Assembly (NCBI RefSeq): GCF_028885415.1
Contig: NZ_CP118527.1
Span: forward strand, 4,030,001-4,094,000
Length of the DNA stretch: 64,000 bases
Direction of reading: 5' to 3'
Source: Streptomyces coeruleorubidus
GTDB taxonomy: Bacteria; Actinomycetota; Actinomycetes; Streptomycetales; Streptomycetaceae
The position numbers and the translations under genes were made by a program. How positions within the stretch are numbered: position 1 is the first letter of the stretch; each line of letters opens with the position of its first letter. The notes beneath the pieces are model-generated. The model saw nothing but the letters and a program-made list of their open reading frames with translations. It searched no databases and was not told the DNA's origin. Positions 50,603 through 59,134 of the stretch are shown here, piece after piece.

Positions 50603-50772
50603 AGGTGCGGCTCCTTGCAGTGTTGAAGCTCGTCTGGGAGGGGGTACCCGGACGGCGTCTCGCGCGGCGGGCGCCGCATACGGACCGGACATCCGGGAAA
50701 AAATCAGAGCGGACCGCGCTGTCCGACCGACTCCAGGATAGGTGTCGGCCAGGACGCGCAGCTCGCGGGCTC

Positions 50773-50827
50773 TTGCCGCCGGGCGCCGCGCTGCCATACT
50801 TACGATGCCGTAGGTTACGGAACCGTA
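50773..50827 (+). promoter_or_regulatory. Desaturase-tetR promoter with triple half-site operator
   Basis: CCGTAGGTTACGGAACCGTA (50808-50827) contains three CCGTA/TACGG half-sites forming two overlapping palindromes (CCGTA-GGT-TACGG and TACGG-AA-CCGTA). Upstream, TTGCCG (50773-50778) and CATACT (50795-50800) make a plausible -35/-10 with 16 bp spacing. The operator lies just downstream, where a bound TetR protein would block transcription. The last gene of the operon encodes a TetR regulator. Confidence 0.6.
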
Positions 50828-50892
50828 GGAAGCACCGGGGTTCTTGTGACCCGGCACCCCTTCTCCATCCACATACCCCCCAGGGGACGCGT

Positions 50893-51909
50893 ATGACCAG
50901 TAGTTCCGACGTGATCGAGAACGCCCCGAAGGCGTCCGGTCAGGCCACCGATCAAGCACCCGTCGCCACGCTGGGCGGCGAGCAGAAGCGCTCCATCGAG
51001 CAGATCGCCCTCCTCCTCTTCATCACCGTCCCGTTCCTCGCGCTGCTGGCGGCCGTGCCGCTGGCGTGGGGCTGGGGCGTGAGCTGGCTGGACCTCGGTC
51101 TGCTGGTGTTCTTCTACTACCTGGGGTGCCACGGCATCACGATCGGTTTCCACCGCCACTTCACGCACGGCTCCTTCAAGGCCAAGCGGCCGCTGAAGAT
51201 CGCGCTGGCGATCGCGGGGTCCATGGCGGTCGAGGGTCCGCTGGTGCGCTGGGTGGCCGATCACCGCAAGCACCACAAGTTCTCCGACGCGGAGGGTGAC
51301 CCGCACTCGCCGTGGCGGTTCGGCGAGACCCTGCCGGCCCTGATGAAGGGCCTGTGGTGGGCGCACATCGGGTGGATGTTCGACGAAGAGCAGACGTCGC
51401 AGGAGAAGTACGCCCCGGACCTGGTCAAGGACAAGACGCTCCGCACGATCTCCCGCCAGTTCGTCCTGTGGACGGTGGTGTCCCTGGCCCTCCCGGCGCT
51501 GATCGGCGGGCTGGTGACGATGTCCTGGTGGGGCGCGTTCACGGCGTTCTTCTGGGGATCGCTCGTCCGGGTGGCGCTGTTGCACCACGTGACGTGGTCG
51601 ATCAACTCGATCTGCCACGCGGTGGGCAAGCGCCCCTTCAAGTCGCGTGACCGTTCGGGCAACGTGTGGTGGCTGGCGATCCTGTCCTGCGGCGAGTCCT
51701 GGCACAACCTGCACCACGCCGACCCCACCTCCGCGCGGCACGGTGTGATGCGCGGCCAGCTGGACTCCTCCGCCCGGCTGATCCGCTGGTTCGAGATGCT
51801 CGGCTGGGCGTACGACGTGCGCTGGCCGTCACGCTCGCGTATCGATTCGCGGCGTAACACCGGGGAAGGCGGCTCCCGGCGCGGGAAGGAGCCCGTCAAG
51901 GCGGCATGA
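50893..51909 (+). CDS. Acyl-CoA/fatty-acid delta-9-type desaturase
   Basis: The 338-residue membrane diiron desaturase has three histidine clusters: [11 protein letters not shown] (HxxxxH), [11 protein letters not shown] (HxxHH) and [11 protein letters not shown] (HxxHH), with hydrophobic helices between ([34 protein letters not shown]). These enzymes introduce a double bond into acyl chains using O2 and ferredoxin or NADPH electrons. ATG 50893 has AGGGGA upstream. The stop overlaps the tetR start (ATGA), so enzyme and regulator are cotranscribed. The C-terminal 25 residues are basic and probably disordered. Confidence 0.93.
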   Translation: MTSSSDVIENAPKASGQATDQAPVATLGGEQKRSIEQIALLLFITVPFLALLAAVPLAWGWGVSWLDLGLLVFFYYLGCHGITIGFHRHFTHGSFKAKRPLKIALAIAGSMAVEGPLVRWVADHRKHHKFSDAEGDPHSPWRFGETLPALMKGLWWAHIGWMFDEEQTSQEKYAPDLVKDKTLRTISRQFVLWTVVSLALPALIGGLVTMSWWGAFTAFFWGSLVRVALLHHVTWSINSICHAVGKRPFKSRDRSGNVWWLAILSCGESWHNLHHADPTSARHGVMRGQLDSSARLIRWFEMLGWAYDVRWPSRSRIDSRRNTGEGGSRRGKEPVKAA

Positions 51910-52583
51910 TGGTCGCTGTGGCGACCGACTCGAGCAGCAATCCCAGCAACGACAAGCCGCGGCGAGTGCGTCGCACCCGGATGACAGGTGCCGAGCGCCG
52001 CCAGCAGCTGCTGGAGATCGGTCGCACGCTCTTCGCCGCGAAGGGTTTCGAGGGCACGTCGGTGGAGGAGATCGCGGCGAAGGCCGGGGTCTCCAAGCCG
52101 GTGGTGTACGAGCACTTCGGCGGCAAGGAAGGGCTGTACGCGGTGGTCGTGGACCGCGAGATGCGGCGCCTACTGGACATGGTGACCAGCTCTCTCACGG
52201 CCGGTCACCCCCGTGAACTGTGCGAACAGGCCGCCTTCGCCCTGCTGGACTACATCGAGGAGTACACGGACGGTTTCCGCATCCTGGTCCGTGACTCCCC
52301 CATCCCTCAGTCGACGGGTTCCTTCGCCTCGCTCATCTCGGACATCGCGACCCAGGTGGAGGACATCCTGGGCCGCGAGTTCAAGAGCCGCGGCTTTGAC
52401 CCCAAGCTGGCCCCGCTGTACGCCCAGGCCCTGGTCGGCATGGTCGCCCTGACCGGCCAGTGGTGGCTGGACGTACGCAAGCCGAAGAAGGCCGAGGTGG
52501 CCGCGCACCTGGTGAACCTGGCGTGGCACGGGCTGGACGGGCTGGAGGCGAAGCCGCACCTGATAGGGCGCCGCAAGAGCTGA
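51906..52583 (+). CDS. TetR-family regulator of the desaturase operon
   Basis: The 225-residue protein has the TetR HTH at about 28-75 (AERRQQLLEIGRTLFAAKGF, TSVEEIAAKAGVSKPVVYEH, FGGKEGLYAVVVDREMRRLL), followed by a helical ligand domain (TDGFRILVRDSPIPQSTGSF, APLYAQALVGMVALTGQWWL). It is translationally coupled to the desaturase. By analogy with other desaturase-linked TetR proteins the ligand may be an acyl-CoA, which is inference. It likely binds the CCGTA/TACGG operator at 50808-50827. Confidence 0.92.
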   Translation: MMVAVATDSSSNPSNDKPRRVRRTRMTGAERRQQLLEIGRTLFAAKGFEGTSVEEIAAKAGVSKPVVYEHFGGKEGLYAVVVDREMRRLLDMVTSSLTAGHPRELCEQAAFALLDYIEEYTDGFRILVRDSPIPQSTGSFASLISDIATQVEDILGREFKSRGFDPKLAPLYAQALVGMVALTGQWWLDVRKPKKAEVAAHLVNLAWHGLDGLEAKPHLIGRRKS

Positions 52584-52589
52584 ATCCAG

Positions 52590-52618
52590 TGTCCACAAGG
52601 TGAAGCTTGTGGCATCAT
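52590..52618 (+). promoter_or_regulatory. Promoter/operator of the second TA module
   Basis: TGTCCA (52590-52595), a 17-bp spacer and CATCAT (52613-52618) end 6 nt before the antitoxin ATG at 52625, with no ribosome-binding site, so the mRNA is likely leaderless. The spacer carries the inverted repeat CCACAAG (52593-52599) / CTTGTGG (52606-52612), a probable antitoxin operator. Confidence 0.55.
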
Positions 52619-52624
52619 GCGGTC

Positions 52625-52876
52625 ATGACCGAGATCACGATCAGCGCGGCCCGTTCCCAGCTCGGCGACCTTGTCCGGCGCGCGGCCCACAGCCGCGAGA
52701 CCATCGCCATCACGGACCACGGTCATGTGGCCGCGCTGCTCGTGTCTCCGCAAGTGATAGAGGATCTTGAAGACGCGCTCGCCGTCGCCGACTATCAGCG
52801 GCGGAAGGCCGAGGGGACGCTCGCCGAGGGCATCCCACACGAAGAGGTCGGGCGCATGCTTGGGCTGCGTCCGTGA
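52625..52876 (+). CDS. Phd/YefM-family antitoxin (second module)
   Basis: The 83-residue protein (MTEITISAARSQLGDLVRRA) has the Phd/YefM DNA-binding start and TIAITDHGHVAALLVSPQVI hairpin. It ends in an acidic/helical toxin-binding tail (EDALAVADYQRRKAEGTLAE) and GRMLGLRP. It overlaps the toxin by 4 bp (GTGA). It is clearly a different lineage from the first antitoxin at 3073 (little identity outside the fold). The reading from 52607 is rejected because it would begin inside the promoter. Confidence 0.9.
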   Translation: MTEITISAARSQLGDLVRRAAHSRETIAITDHGHVAALLVSPQVIEDLEDALAVADYQRRKAEGTLAEGIPHEEVGRMLGLRP

Positions 52877-53121
52877 CCTACCGCATCATCTGGGAGCCGA
52901 ACGCCACGAACGCGGCCGTACGCTTCCTCAAGGACGACCCGGTCGGCCTCACTGCCGTATATGAAGCCGTCGACGCACTCGCCGAAACTCCCCGCCCCGC
53001 CAGTTCCATCCCCTACGGCCCAGACTTCCGCCGACTCCGTGTCGGCGAATATCGAGTCCTCTACGTCATCGAAGAGGACCTGATTCGCATCCTCGTCACC
53101 CACCTCGGCCGCACATCCTGA
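52873..53121 (+). CDS. RelE/ParE-family toxin (second module)
   Basis: The 82-residue basic protein begins at GTG 52873 (VTYRIIWEPNATNAAVRFLK). The family core RRLRVGEYRVLYVIEEDLIR and C-terminal ILVTHLGRTS (where RelE has an ILVxxxGHR-type end) are present. The usual last-helix Arg-Tyr is reduced to GRTS, so activity is likely but not certain. The stop is only 7 bp from the convergent tam stop. Confidence 0.87.
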   Translation: MTYRIIWEPNATNAAVRFLKDDPVGLTAVYEAVDALAETPRPASSIPYGPDFRRLRVGEYRVLYVIEEDLIRILVTHLGRTS

Positions 53122-53128
53122 CCTCCGG

Positions 53129-53986
53129 TCACGCCCGTTTCCGGGCCACCGCGAACACTCTGCGAAACGGGAAGGGCGTGCCGTGCGGCCCCGCCGGATA
53201 GGCCTCGCGCAGGGCGGCCCGGTATTCGGCGAGGAAGCCGTCCCGCGCCTCGGGGTCATCGGCGAGGGCGGTCAGCACGGGCCGCAGGCCGGTGCCCTTC
53301 ACCCAGTCGAGGACGGGGTCCTCGCCCTGGAGCAGATGGATGTACGTCGTCTCCCACACGTCGGCGGTGCAGCCGAGCGAGGTGAGCCGCTCCAGGTAGG
53401 CCTCGGGAGTGAGCACGGCGTCGGCGTGGCGCAGGGTGCCGGCGAGCCGGTCGCGCCAGCGCGGTGAATCGGCGAGGTCGCGCATGAGCCGGTGGCTGGG
53501 GGCGTCGAAGTTCCCGGGTACCTGGAAGGCGAAGGTCCCGGCGGGTTTCAGCGCGGCCACCCAGTCGGCGAACCGGTCGAGGTGCCCCGGGACCCACTGG
53601 AGCGTGGCGTTGCTGACGATCAGGTCGCAGGGCTCGCTCGGGGTCCACGTACGGGCGTCGGCGTGGGCGAAGTCGAGACGACCGCCGCCCGGGGTGGGCC
53701 CCCCGTGATCGACACGGGCCTTGTCGAGCATCTCGCGTGAGTTGTCGTAGCCGGTGATCCGGGCGGTGGGCCAGCGGGCGGCGAGCAGGACGGTGACGTT
53801 GCCGGGGCCGCAGCCGAGGTCGGCGATGCGGGGAGGGTCGCCGTAGGGGTCTCCCCTGCTCGAACGAAGTTGAGAGCTCGGGGAAAGGTCGGAGACGCGG
53901 GCGAGCAGGTCGGTGAAGGGGCGGGCGCGGTGGCCGGCGTGGCGGAGGTACTGGGCGGGGTCCCAGGTGGGGGCGGCTGCGGGCAC
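53129..53986 (-). CDS. tam: Trans-aconitate 2-methyltransferase
   Basis: The 285-residue SAM-dependent methyltransferase starts at GTG 53986, 4 nt after AGGAGG (VPAAAPTWDPAQYLRHAGHR). The motif-I glycine loop is IADLGCGPGNVTVLLAARWP. WDPAQYLRHAGHRARPFTDL, SNATLQWVPGHLDRFADWVA and FAFQVPGNFDAPSHRLMRDL are Tam hallmarks. Tam methylates toxic trans-aconitate. It contains an in-frame insertion of a palindromic repeat at 53853-53884 (protein segment DLSPSSQLRSSRGD) just before motif I. It is divergent from tamR, whose product regulates tam in Streptomyces. Confidence 0.93.
   Translation of the reverse strand: MPAAAPTWDPAQYLRHAGHRARPFTDLLARVSDLSPSSQLRSSRGDPYGDPPRIADLGCGPGNVTVLLAARWPTARITGYDNSREMLDKARVDHGGPTPGGGRLDFAHADARTWTPSEPCDLIVSNATLQWVPGHLDRFADWVAALKPAGTFAFQVPGNFDAPSHRLMRDLADSPRWRDRLAGTLRHADAVLTPEAYLERLTSLGCTADVWETTYIHLLQGEDPVLDWVKGTGLRPVLTALADDPEARDGFLAEYRAALREAYPAGPHGTPFPFRRVFAVARKRA
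53853..53884. repeat. Dispersed palindromic repeat inserted inside tam
   Basis: CCCCTGCTCGAACGAAGTTG with GAGAGCTCGGGG (53853-53884) is a short imperfect hairpin of a type widely scattered between genes in Streptomyces genomes. Here it lies in frame in the tam coding region and adds about 14 residues (LSPSSQLRSSRGD) between the N-terminal helix and the SAM-binding motif. Identification as a dispersed repeat is from memory of similar elements. Confidence 0.65.
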
Positions 53987-54069
53987 GGGTCCTCCTGGTG
54001 TCCTGACGGGGTCCTGGTGGTTTGCTGGTGGTGACGGCAAGGATCGCGCACACAGCGTGACACCGAATT

Positions 54070-54100
54070 TATCTCGACGTCAAGAAAATGGACATCAAGA
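54070..54100. promoter_or_regulatory. TamR operator in the tam-tamR intergenic region
   Basis: TCTCGACGTCAAGA (54072-54085) is a near-perfect dyad (12 of 14 positions symmetrical, centred on ACGT), flanked by TT and AA. A further half-site GACATCAAGA follows at 54091-54100. On the minus strand TTGATG and GATAAA-type words suggest the tam promoter overlaps the sites. TamR is known to bind palindromes in this position and to be released by trans-aconitate, citrate and isocitrate. Confidence 0.65.
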
Positions 54101-54135
54101 GACTTCACGTCGACACAACCACTACACTGATCGTC

Positions 54136-54633
54136 ATGGAGGACGAGGTCGACCGGCTGGTCGCAGCATGGCGCCGGGAGCGCCCGGACCTCGACGTCGA
54201 ACCGCTCGAGGTGCTCAGCCGCGTGAGCAGACTGGCCCGGCATCTGGACCGGGCACGCCGGCTGGCCTTCTCGGAGCACGGCTTGGAGCCGTGGGAGTTC
54301 GACGTCCTGACGGCGCTGCGCCGCGCGGGCACGCCTTACCAGCTCTCGCCGGGACAGCTCCTCACCCAGACCCTGGTCACGTCGGGCACGATGACGAACC
54401 GCATCGACCGCCTGGCGAAGAAGGGCCTGGTGGAACGCCTCCCCGACCCCAGCGACCGCCGAGGCGTCCTGGTCCGGCTGACGGACGAGGGCAGGGACCG
54501 CGCGGACCAGGCCCTGGCGGGTCTGCTGGACCAGGAGCGCGCGATCCTCGCGGAGCTCACCCGGGCCCAGCGCGGCGAACTGGCCGGGCTGCTACGCCAG
54601 CTGACCGCCCCGTTCGACAACATCCCCGGCTAG
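54136..54633 (+). CDS. tamR: MarR-family regulator TamR
   Basis: The 165-residue protein (MEDEVDRLVAAWRRERPDLD) has the family's N-terminal helix and winged helix (LSPGQLLTQTLVTSGTMTNR, IDRLAKKGLVERLPDPSDRR, GVLVRLTDEGRDRADQALAG). The extended N-terminal WRRERPDLDVEPLEVLSRVS is the UrtR/TamR-type helix with ligand-contact residues. ATG 54136 follows the -10-like TACACT (54123-54128) by 7 nt with no ribosome-binding site, suggesting a leaderless mRNA. The longer frame from 54088 overlaps the operator. Its last 42 bp overlap the 3' end of the convergent LuxR-type gene. Confidence 0.9.
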   Translation: MEDEVDRLVAAWRRERPDLDVEPLEVLSRVSRLARHLDRARRLAFSEHGLEPWEFDVLTALRRAGTPYQLSPGQLLTQTLVTSGTMTNRIDRLAKKGLVERLPDPSDRRGVLVRLTDEGRDRADQALAGLLDQERAILAELTRAQRGELAGLLRQLTAPFDNIPG

Positions 54634-55359
54634 GTCGACGGGCCCGACTCCGGCCCGCCGGGCGAGGGCGACGGCGGCGAGCGTGGAATGCACTCCCAGC
54701 TTGCCCAGCACGTTCTGCATGTGCGTGCGCACCGTGTGCGGCGACAGATACAGGCGCTCGGCGACGGCCTTGCGCCCCAGCCCCGCCACCATGCACCGCA
54801 GCACTTCCCGCTCACGCGGAGTGAGGGACTCCACCAGCCGCTCGCTCTCGGTGCGGTGCTTGCGGGCGGCGGTCAGCTCGCGCAGGACGCCGGTCAGCAG
54901 GGCGGGCGGCAGATGCGTCTCATCGCGCAGCACACCCCGGATGACCGTGAGCAGCCGGGACAGCGAGCAGTCCTTGGCCACCCACCCGGAGGCCCCGGCC
55001 TGCAGCGCCAGCGCGGCCCGGCGCGGATCGTCCTTCTCGGCGAGCACGACGATCCGGACGTTCGGCTGCGCGGACCGCACCCCCGTGACGAGGGAGATGC
55101 CGTCGACGAGCCCGTCCTCGTTGCCCTCCTGCACGGGTACGGCCGGGCGGGCGCCCGGCACCTTGCCGCCCAGGTCGGCGTCGACGAGCAGCACGTCGAA
55201 CCGCCGCCCCTCGGCGACCGCCCGCTCCAGGCTGCGCAGCGCGGCCGGACCGCTGCCGGCCGCGGAGACGTCGACATCGGGCTCGGCGGCCAGGGCCGCC
55301 GCGAGTGACTCGGCGAAGATGCGATGGTCGTCGACGACCAGGACTCGGATGCGAACCAC
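54592..55359 (-). CDS. LuxR/NarL-type response regulator (orphan)
   Basis: The 255-residue protein starts at GTG 55359, after GGAAGGGGG (VVRIRVLVVDDHRIFAESLA). The receiver domain has the acidic pair in VDDH, phospho-acceptor Asp in FDVLLVDADLGG and Lys in GWVAKDCS. A long linker leads to the GerE/LuxR helix-turn-helix (about 185-245: ESLTPREREVLRCMVAGLGR, KAVAERLYLSPHTVRTHMQN, VLGKLGVHSTLAAVALA). No histidine kinase is adjacent; the orphan kinase at 39845 is a conceivable partner only in class. A receiver insertion (KVPGARPAVPVQEGNEDGLV) between beta-3 and alpha-3 is unusual. Confidence 0.92.
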   Translation of the reverse strand: MVRIRVLVVDDHRIFAESLAAALAAEPDVDVSAAGSGPAALRSLERAVAEGRRFDVLLVDADLGGKVPGARPAVPVQEGNEDGLVDGISLVTGVRSAQPNVRIVVLAEKDDPRRAALALQAGASGWVAKDCSLSRLLTVIRGVLRDETHLPPALLTGVLRELTAARKHRTESERLVESLTPREREVLRCMVAGLGRKAVAERLYLSPHTVRTHMQNVLGKLGVHSTLAAVALARRAGVGPVDLAGDVVERGGQLA

Positions 55360-55424
55360 GTAACCCCCTTCCCCAGGCTCCTGAAGAGCAGGGGATACCC
55401 CATCGTCGGAAGACGACACCGCGC

Positions 55425-55550
55425 GGGTACGACGCCGGGGTGCCCGGGTCTGCTGCATCTGTCCGTCCTCGCAGCAGCCTGGCCGGGTCGCCGCAGCCGC
55501 ACGGCCGCCGCCGTGCAGAAACCGCTACCCCCACCCCGGGCGTCGTACCC
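55425..55550. repeat. Long inverted repeat upstream of the LuxR-type gene
   Basis: GGGTACGACGCCGGGGTG (55425-55442) and CACCCCGGGCGTCGTACCC (55532-55550) are complementary over 18 of 19 positions with one bulged base. The roughly 89-nt interior has two further inversions (CTGCTGC/GCAGCAG and GCACGG/CCGTGC). A branched structure could form. It lies 66 bp upstream of the regulator start and 111 bp before the divergent GNAT. Confidence 0.7.
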
Positions 55551-55672
55551 GGCTGTCTCGCCCCCTGATCGGCACCGGCCCCCACCGGTGCTGTTCATCA
55601 GGGTACGGCCGGGGGCCCGGAGCGGAAGGTTATTTGCAGAACTGACTGTCCTACGCGTTTATGGTGTGCCGC

Positions 55673-56119
55673 ATGTTCCGTCTTGAGACAGAAGTCGACA
55701 AGGCTCGACGTGATCTGCTCCGTACACGCCTGCGGGAAACGAACACAGCCGCCTCTCCGGTCCTGCGCGCCCTGCGCGGAACGCCCGGCGAGCGGGACGT
55801 CCCGTTGCACGTGTGGGCTGTGAACGACACGGACGGCGACCTGGCGGGCGGTCTCGTCGGCTACACCTGGGCGACCTGGCTCCACGTCACCTACCTGTGG
55901 GTCGACGAACGCCACCGCGGCGCGGGCCTCGGCGCCCGGCTCCTGTGGCAGGCGGAACGCATCGCGTCCCGCGAACGGGGCTGCCACGCTTCCCGCCTGG
56001 AGACGTGGGACTTCCAGGCACCTCGCTTCTACGAGAAGCAGGGGTACGAGGTGGTGTGCGTGGTGCCGGACTATCCGCCGGGGATCACGGAGTACACGCT
56101 GACGAAGCGGCTGGGCTGA
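55673..56119 (+). CDS. GNAT-family N-acetyltransferase
   Basis: The 148-residue protein (MFRLETEVDKARRDLLRTRL) has the acetyl-CoA motif LWVDERHRGAGLGARLLWQA (R-x-x-G-x-G) and LETWDFQAPRFYEKQGYEVV, the C-terminal beta-bulge segment of the family. Two starts are possible: ATG 55661 and ATG 55673. I prefer 55673 because TTGCAG (55634-55639) and GTTTAT (55657-55662), 17 bp apart, would begin transcription close to it. Substrate unknown. Its upstream region is shared with the LuxR-type regulator. Confidence 0.85.
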   Translation: MFRLETEVDKARRDLLRTRLRETNTAASPVLRALRGTPGERDVPLHVWAVNDTDGDLAGGLVGYTWATWLHVTYLWVDERHRGAGLGARLLWQAERIASRERGCHASRLETWDFQAPRFYEKQGYEVVCVVPDYPPGITEYTLTKRLG

Positions 56120-56202
56120 AGACCTCCTTGTCGTCGCGGTTCGGGCCATCGATAGCGTTGGTTCGCTTGAGTTATCCCCCCACGTCATCAACGGGAGACA
56201 CA

Positions 56203-56859
56203 GTGAACCGCCCCGCTCGGCTCGTGACAGCCGCGCTCACCGCATCCGCGGCCCTGCTGCTGACCGCCTGTGGCTCGGGGGGAGGTGACGAGTCGTCCTC
56301 CGACAAGATCGCAGGTGCGGATTCGGCCGATACGCCGTCGGCTTCGCCGTCGGTGTCCGCGACGGCGGACGGGATCGAGCGGCCGGAGATCAAGCTGCCG
56401 TCGGATATGAAGCTGGTCTTCGAGGGGCAGCAGGCGGGCGACGCCATCAAGGACGCGATCCTGGCGGACAACGAGCGGTCCGTCAGCACCGTGTGGCAGG
56501 CCGTGGCGTACGGCGATCTCAAGAAGTCGGGTATGGGCTTCTACTACACGGACACCGCGCTGAGAGGTGTCTACAACTACGCGAAGAACAACAACACCAA
56601 CAAGACCAGTTGGGCGGGCACCCTGCGCTACTTCGACCGCCGGGTGACGGTGTTCGACGAGACGTCAGCGGCTCTGACGTACTGCGTGGACGAGAGCAAG
56701 GCGAACGTCAAGGACCTCAAGACGGACAACGTGAAGGTGACCGAGACCTCGCCTGACAGCTACGTGTACTACAACACCAGCGTCAAGAAAAACGAACAGG
56801 GCGTCTGGCAGATCTGGCAGCTCCATGAGGACCGCGGCTCCGCGAGGTGCCAGCCGTGA
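56203..56859 (+). CDS. Lipoprotein of unknown function
   Basis: The 218-residue exported protein starts at GTG 56203, behind GGGAG. It has signal sequence MNRPARLVTAALTASAALLL and lipobox LLTAC. A Ser/Asp-rich linker (GGGDESSSDKIAGADSADTP) leads to a globular domain with IKDAILADNERSVSTVWQAV, YFDRRVTVFDETSAALTYCV, and VKKNEQGVWQIWQLHEDRGS. The fold suggests a cystatin/NTF2-like extracytoplasmic domain, but I recognise no catalytic residues. The stop overlaps the next start (GTGA), so the two exported proteins are coupled. Confidence 0.82.
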   Translation: MNRPARLVTAALTASAALLLTACGSGGGDESSSDKIAGADSADTPSASPSVSATADGIERPEIKLPSDMKLVFEGQQAGDAIKDAILADNERSVSTVWQAVAYGDLKKSGMGFYYTDTALRGVYNYAKNNNTNKTSWAGTLRYFDRRVTVFDETSAALTYCVDESKANVKDLKTDNVKVTETSPDSYVYYNTSVKKNEQGVWQIWQLHEDRGSARCQP

Positions 56860-57872
56860 CGCGACGCGTGGCACTCGCTGTGCTGACAGCCACGACGTTC
56901 TTCCTCGGGGTGGACACAGCCGTCGCTGGAGGGATTGGCACCAATGGTGCCCAGAGCGATGAGACGTCAGGTGACTCTTCAGGGCGGGTACTGAATTCGC
57001 GCGTGACTTTCAAGGTCGAGGGCAAAACCCCCTCGAAGGGCAGCGGCACGATCACGTCCGCCTCCGTGGACTGGGAACCACCAGCCTGCTGGTACGAGCC
57101 CTACTGGAAGGCCAAGAACTTCAAGACCTACACCGAGGCCAACTGGTCGATGTACGAGTCTGTCGGCGGCGACCCCGCGGGCATCGCCGACGACAAGGCG
57201 CGTTACAAGGGAGGCCACCCCTACAAGGACTTCAACGTCGACAAGAACGACGAGGGCATGTGGTGGGTGGCCGTCACGAATCCGAAGATGAAGGATGACC
57301 CTGCCGCCGGCGACTGCAAGCGCAAACCCTTCTGGGTGGACAACGGCGAAAACCCCGACGTCCCCCAGGCCATCGACACCGAGACCCTCGCCGGTCTCGC
57401 TCACCAGCGGACCGTCGTACCCCCGACCAAGATCTCCCTGGCCCCGAACGGCAAGTCGACGGTGAACGCTCCCACCTGGATCTGGTTGGACAAGGGCACC
57501 TTCAAGCCGGTTTCCGTCACGGCGAGTCTGCCCGGCACCGGGCTGTGGGCGACCACGACCGCCAAGCCGGTGAGCCTGCACATCGATCCGGGGACGGAGG
57601 ACGCGGAGAGCCTTCCGGCGTCCGGCGAGTGCGTGATCAACGACGACGGGTCGATCGGAGAGCCGTACGCCAGGGGCAAGGCGGAGCTGACGCCTCCGTG
57701 CGGGGTGCGGTACCTGCGGTCCTCGGGAGACGGCTCCTACGCCCTCAAGGCGACACTCACCTGGGAGATCACCTGGGAAGGCTCGGGCGGCACGGGCGGT
57801 GACCTGCCCAACGGCATGTTCGCCACCACCACCGAGGTGCCGGTCCAGGAGTACCAGGCCGTCAACCGCTGA
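56856..57872 (+). CDS. Secreted protein of unknown function
   Basis: The 338-residue protein starts at GTG 56856 overlapping the lipoprotein stop (VTRRVALAVLTATTFFLGVD). The signal peptide ends around AVAGG. The mature protein is rich in Trp/Tyr/Lys (SASVDWEPPACWYEPYWKAK, NDEGMWWVAVTNPKMKDDPA, APTWIWLDKGTFKPVSVTAS), with four Cys that could form disulfides, and a beta-rich C-terminal half (GVRYLRSSGDGSYALKATLT). No known family recognised. Coupled expression with the lipoprotein suggests the two work together outside the cell. Confidence 0.82.
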   Translation: MTRRVALAVLTATTFFLGVDTAVAGGIGTNGAQSDETSGDSSGRVLNSRVTFKVEGKTPSKGSGTITSASVDWEPPACWYEPYWKAKNFKTYTEANWSMYESVGGDPAGIADDKARYKGGHPYKDFNVDKNDEGMWWVAVTNPKMKDDPAAGDCKRKPFWVDNGENPDVPQAIDTETLAGLAHQRTVVPPTKISLAPNGKSTVNAPTWIWLDKGTFKPVSVTASLPGTGLWATTTAKPVSLHIDPGTEDAESLPASGECVINDDGSIGEPYARGKAELTPPCGVRYLRSSGDGSYALKATLTWEITWEGSGGTGGDLPNGMFATTTEVPVQEYQAVNR

Positions 57873-57931
57873 CGTCGCGGAGAATGACCGGGCGCCCTTT
57901 CTCGTCGAGGAGAGGGCGCCCGCTCGGTCCG

Positions 57932-59107
<1,176 letters not shown>

Positions 59108-59134
59108 GCCTGACCCCTGACCCTTCGTTCCGTT

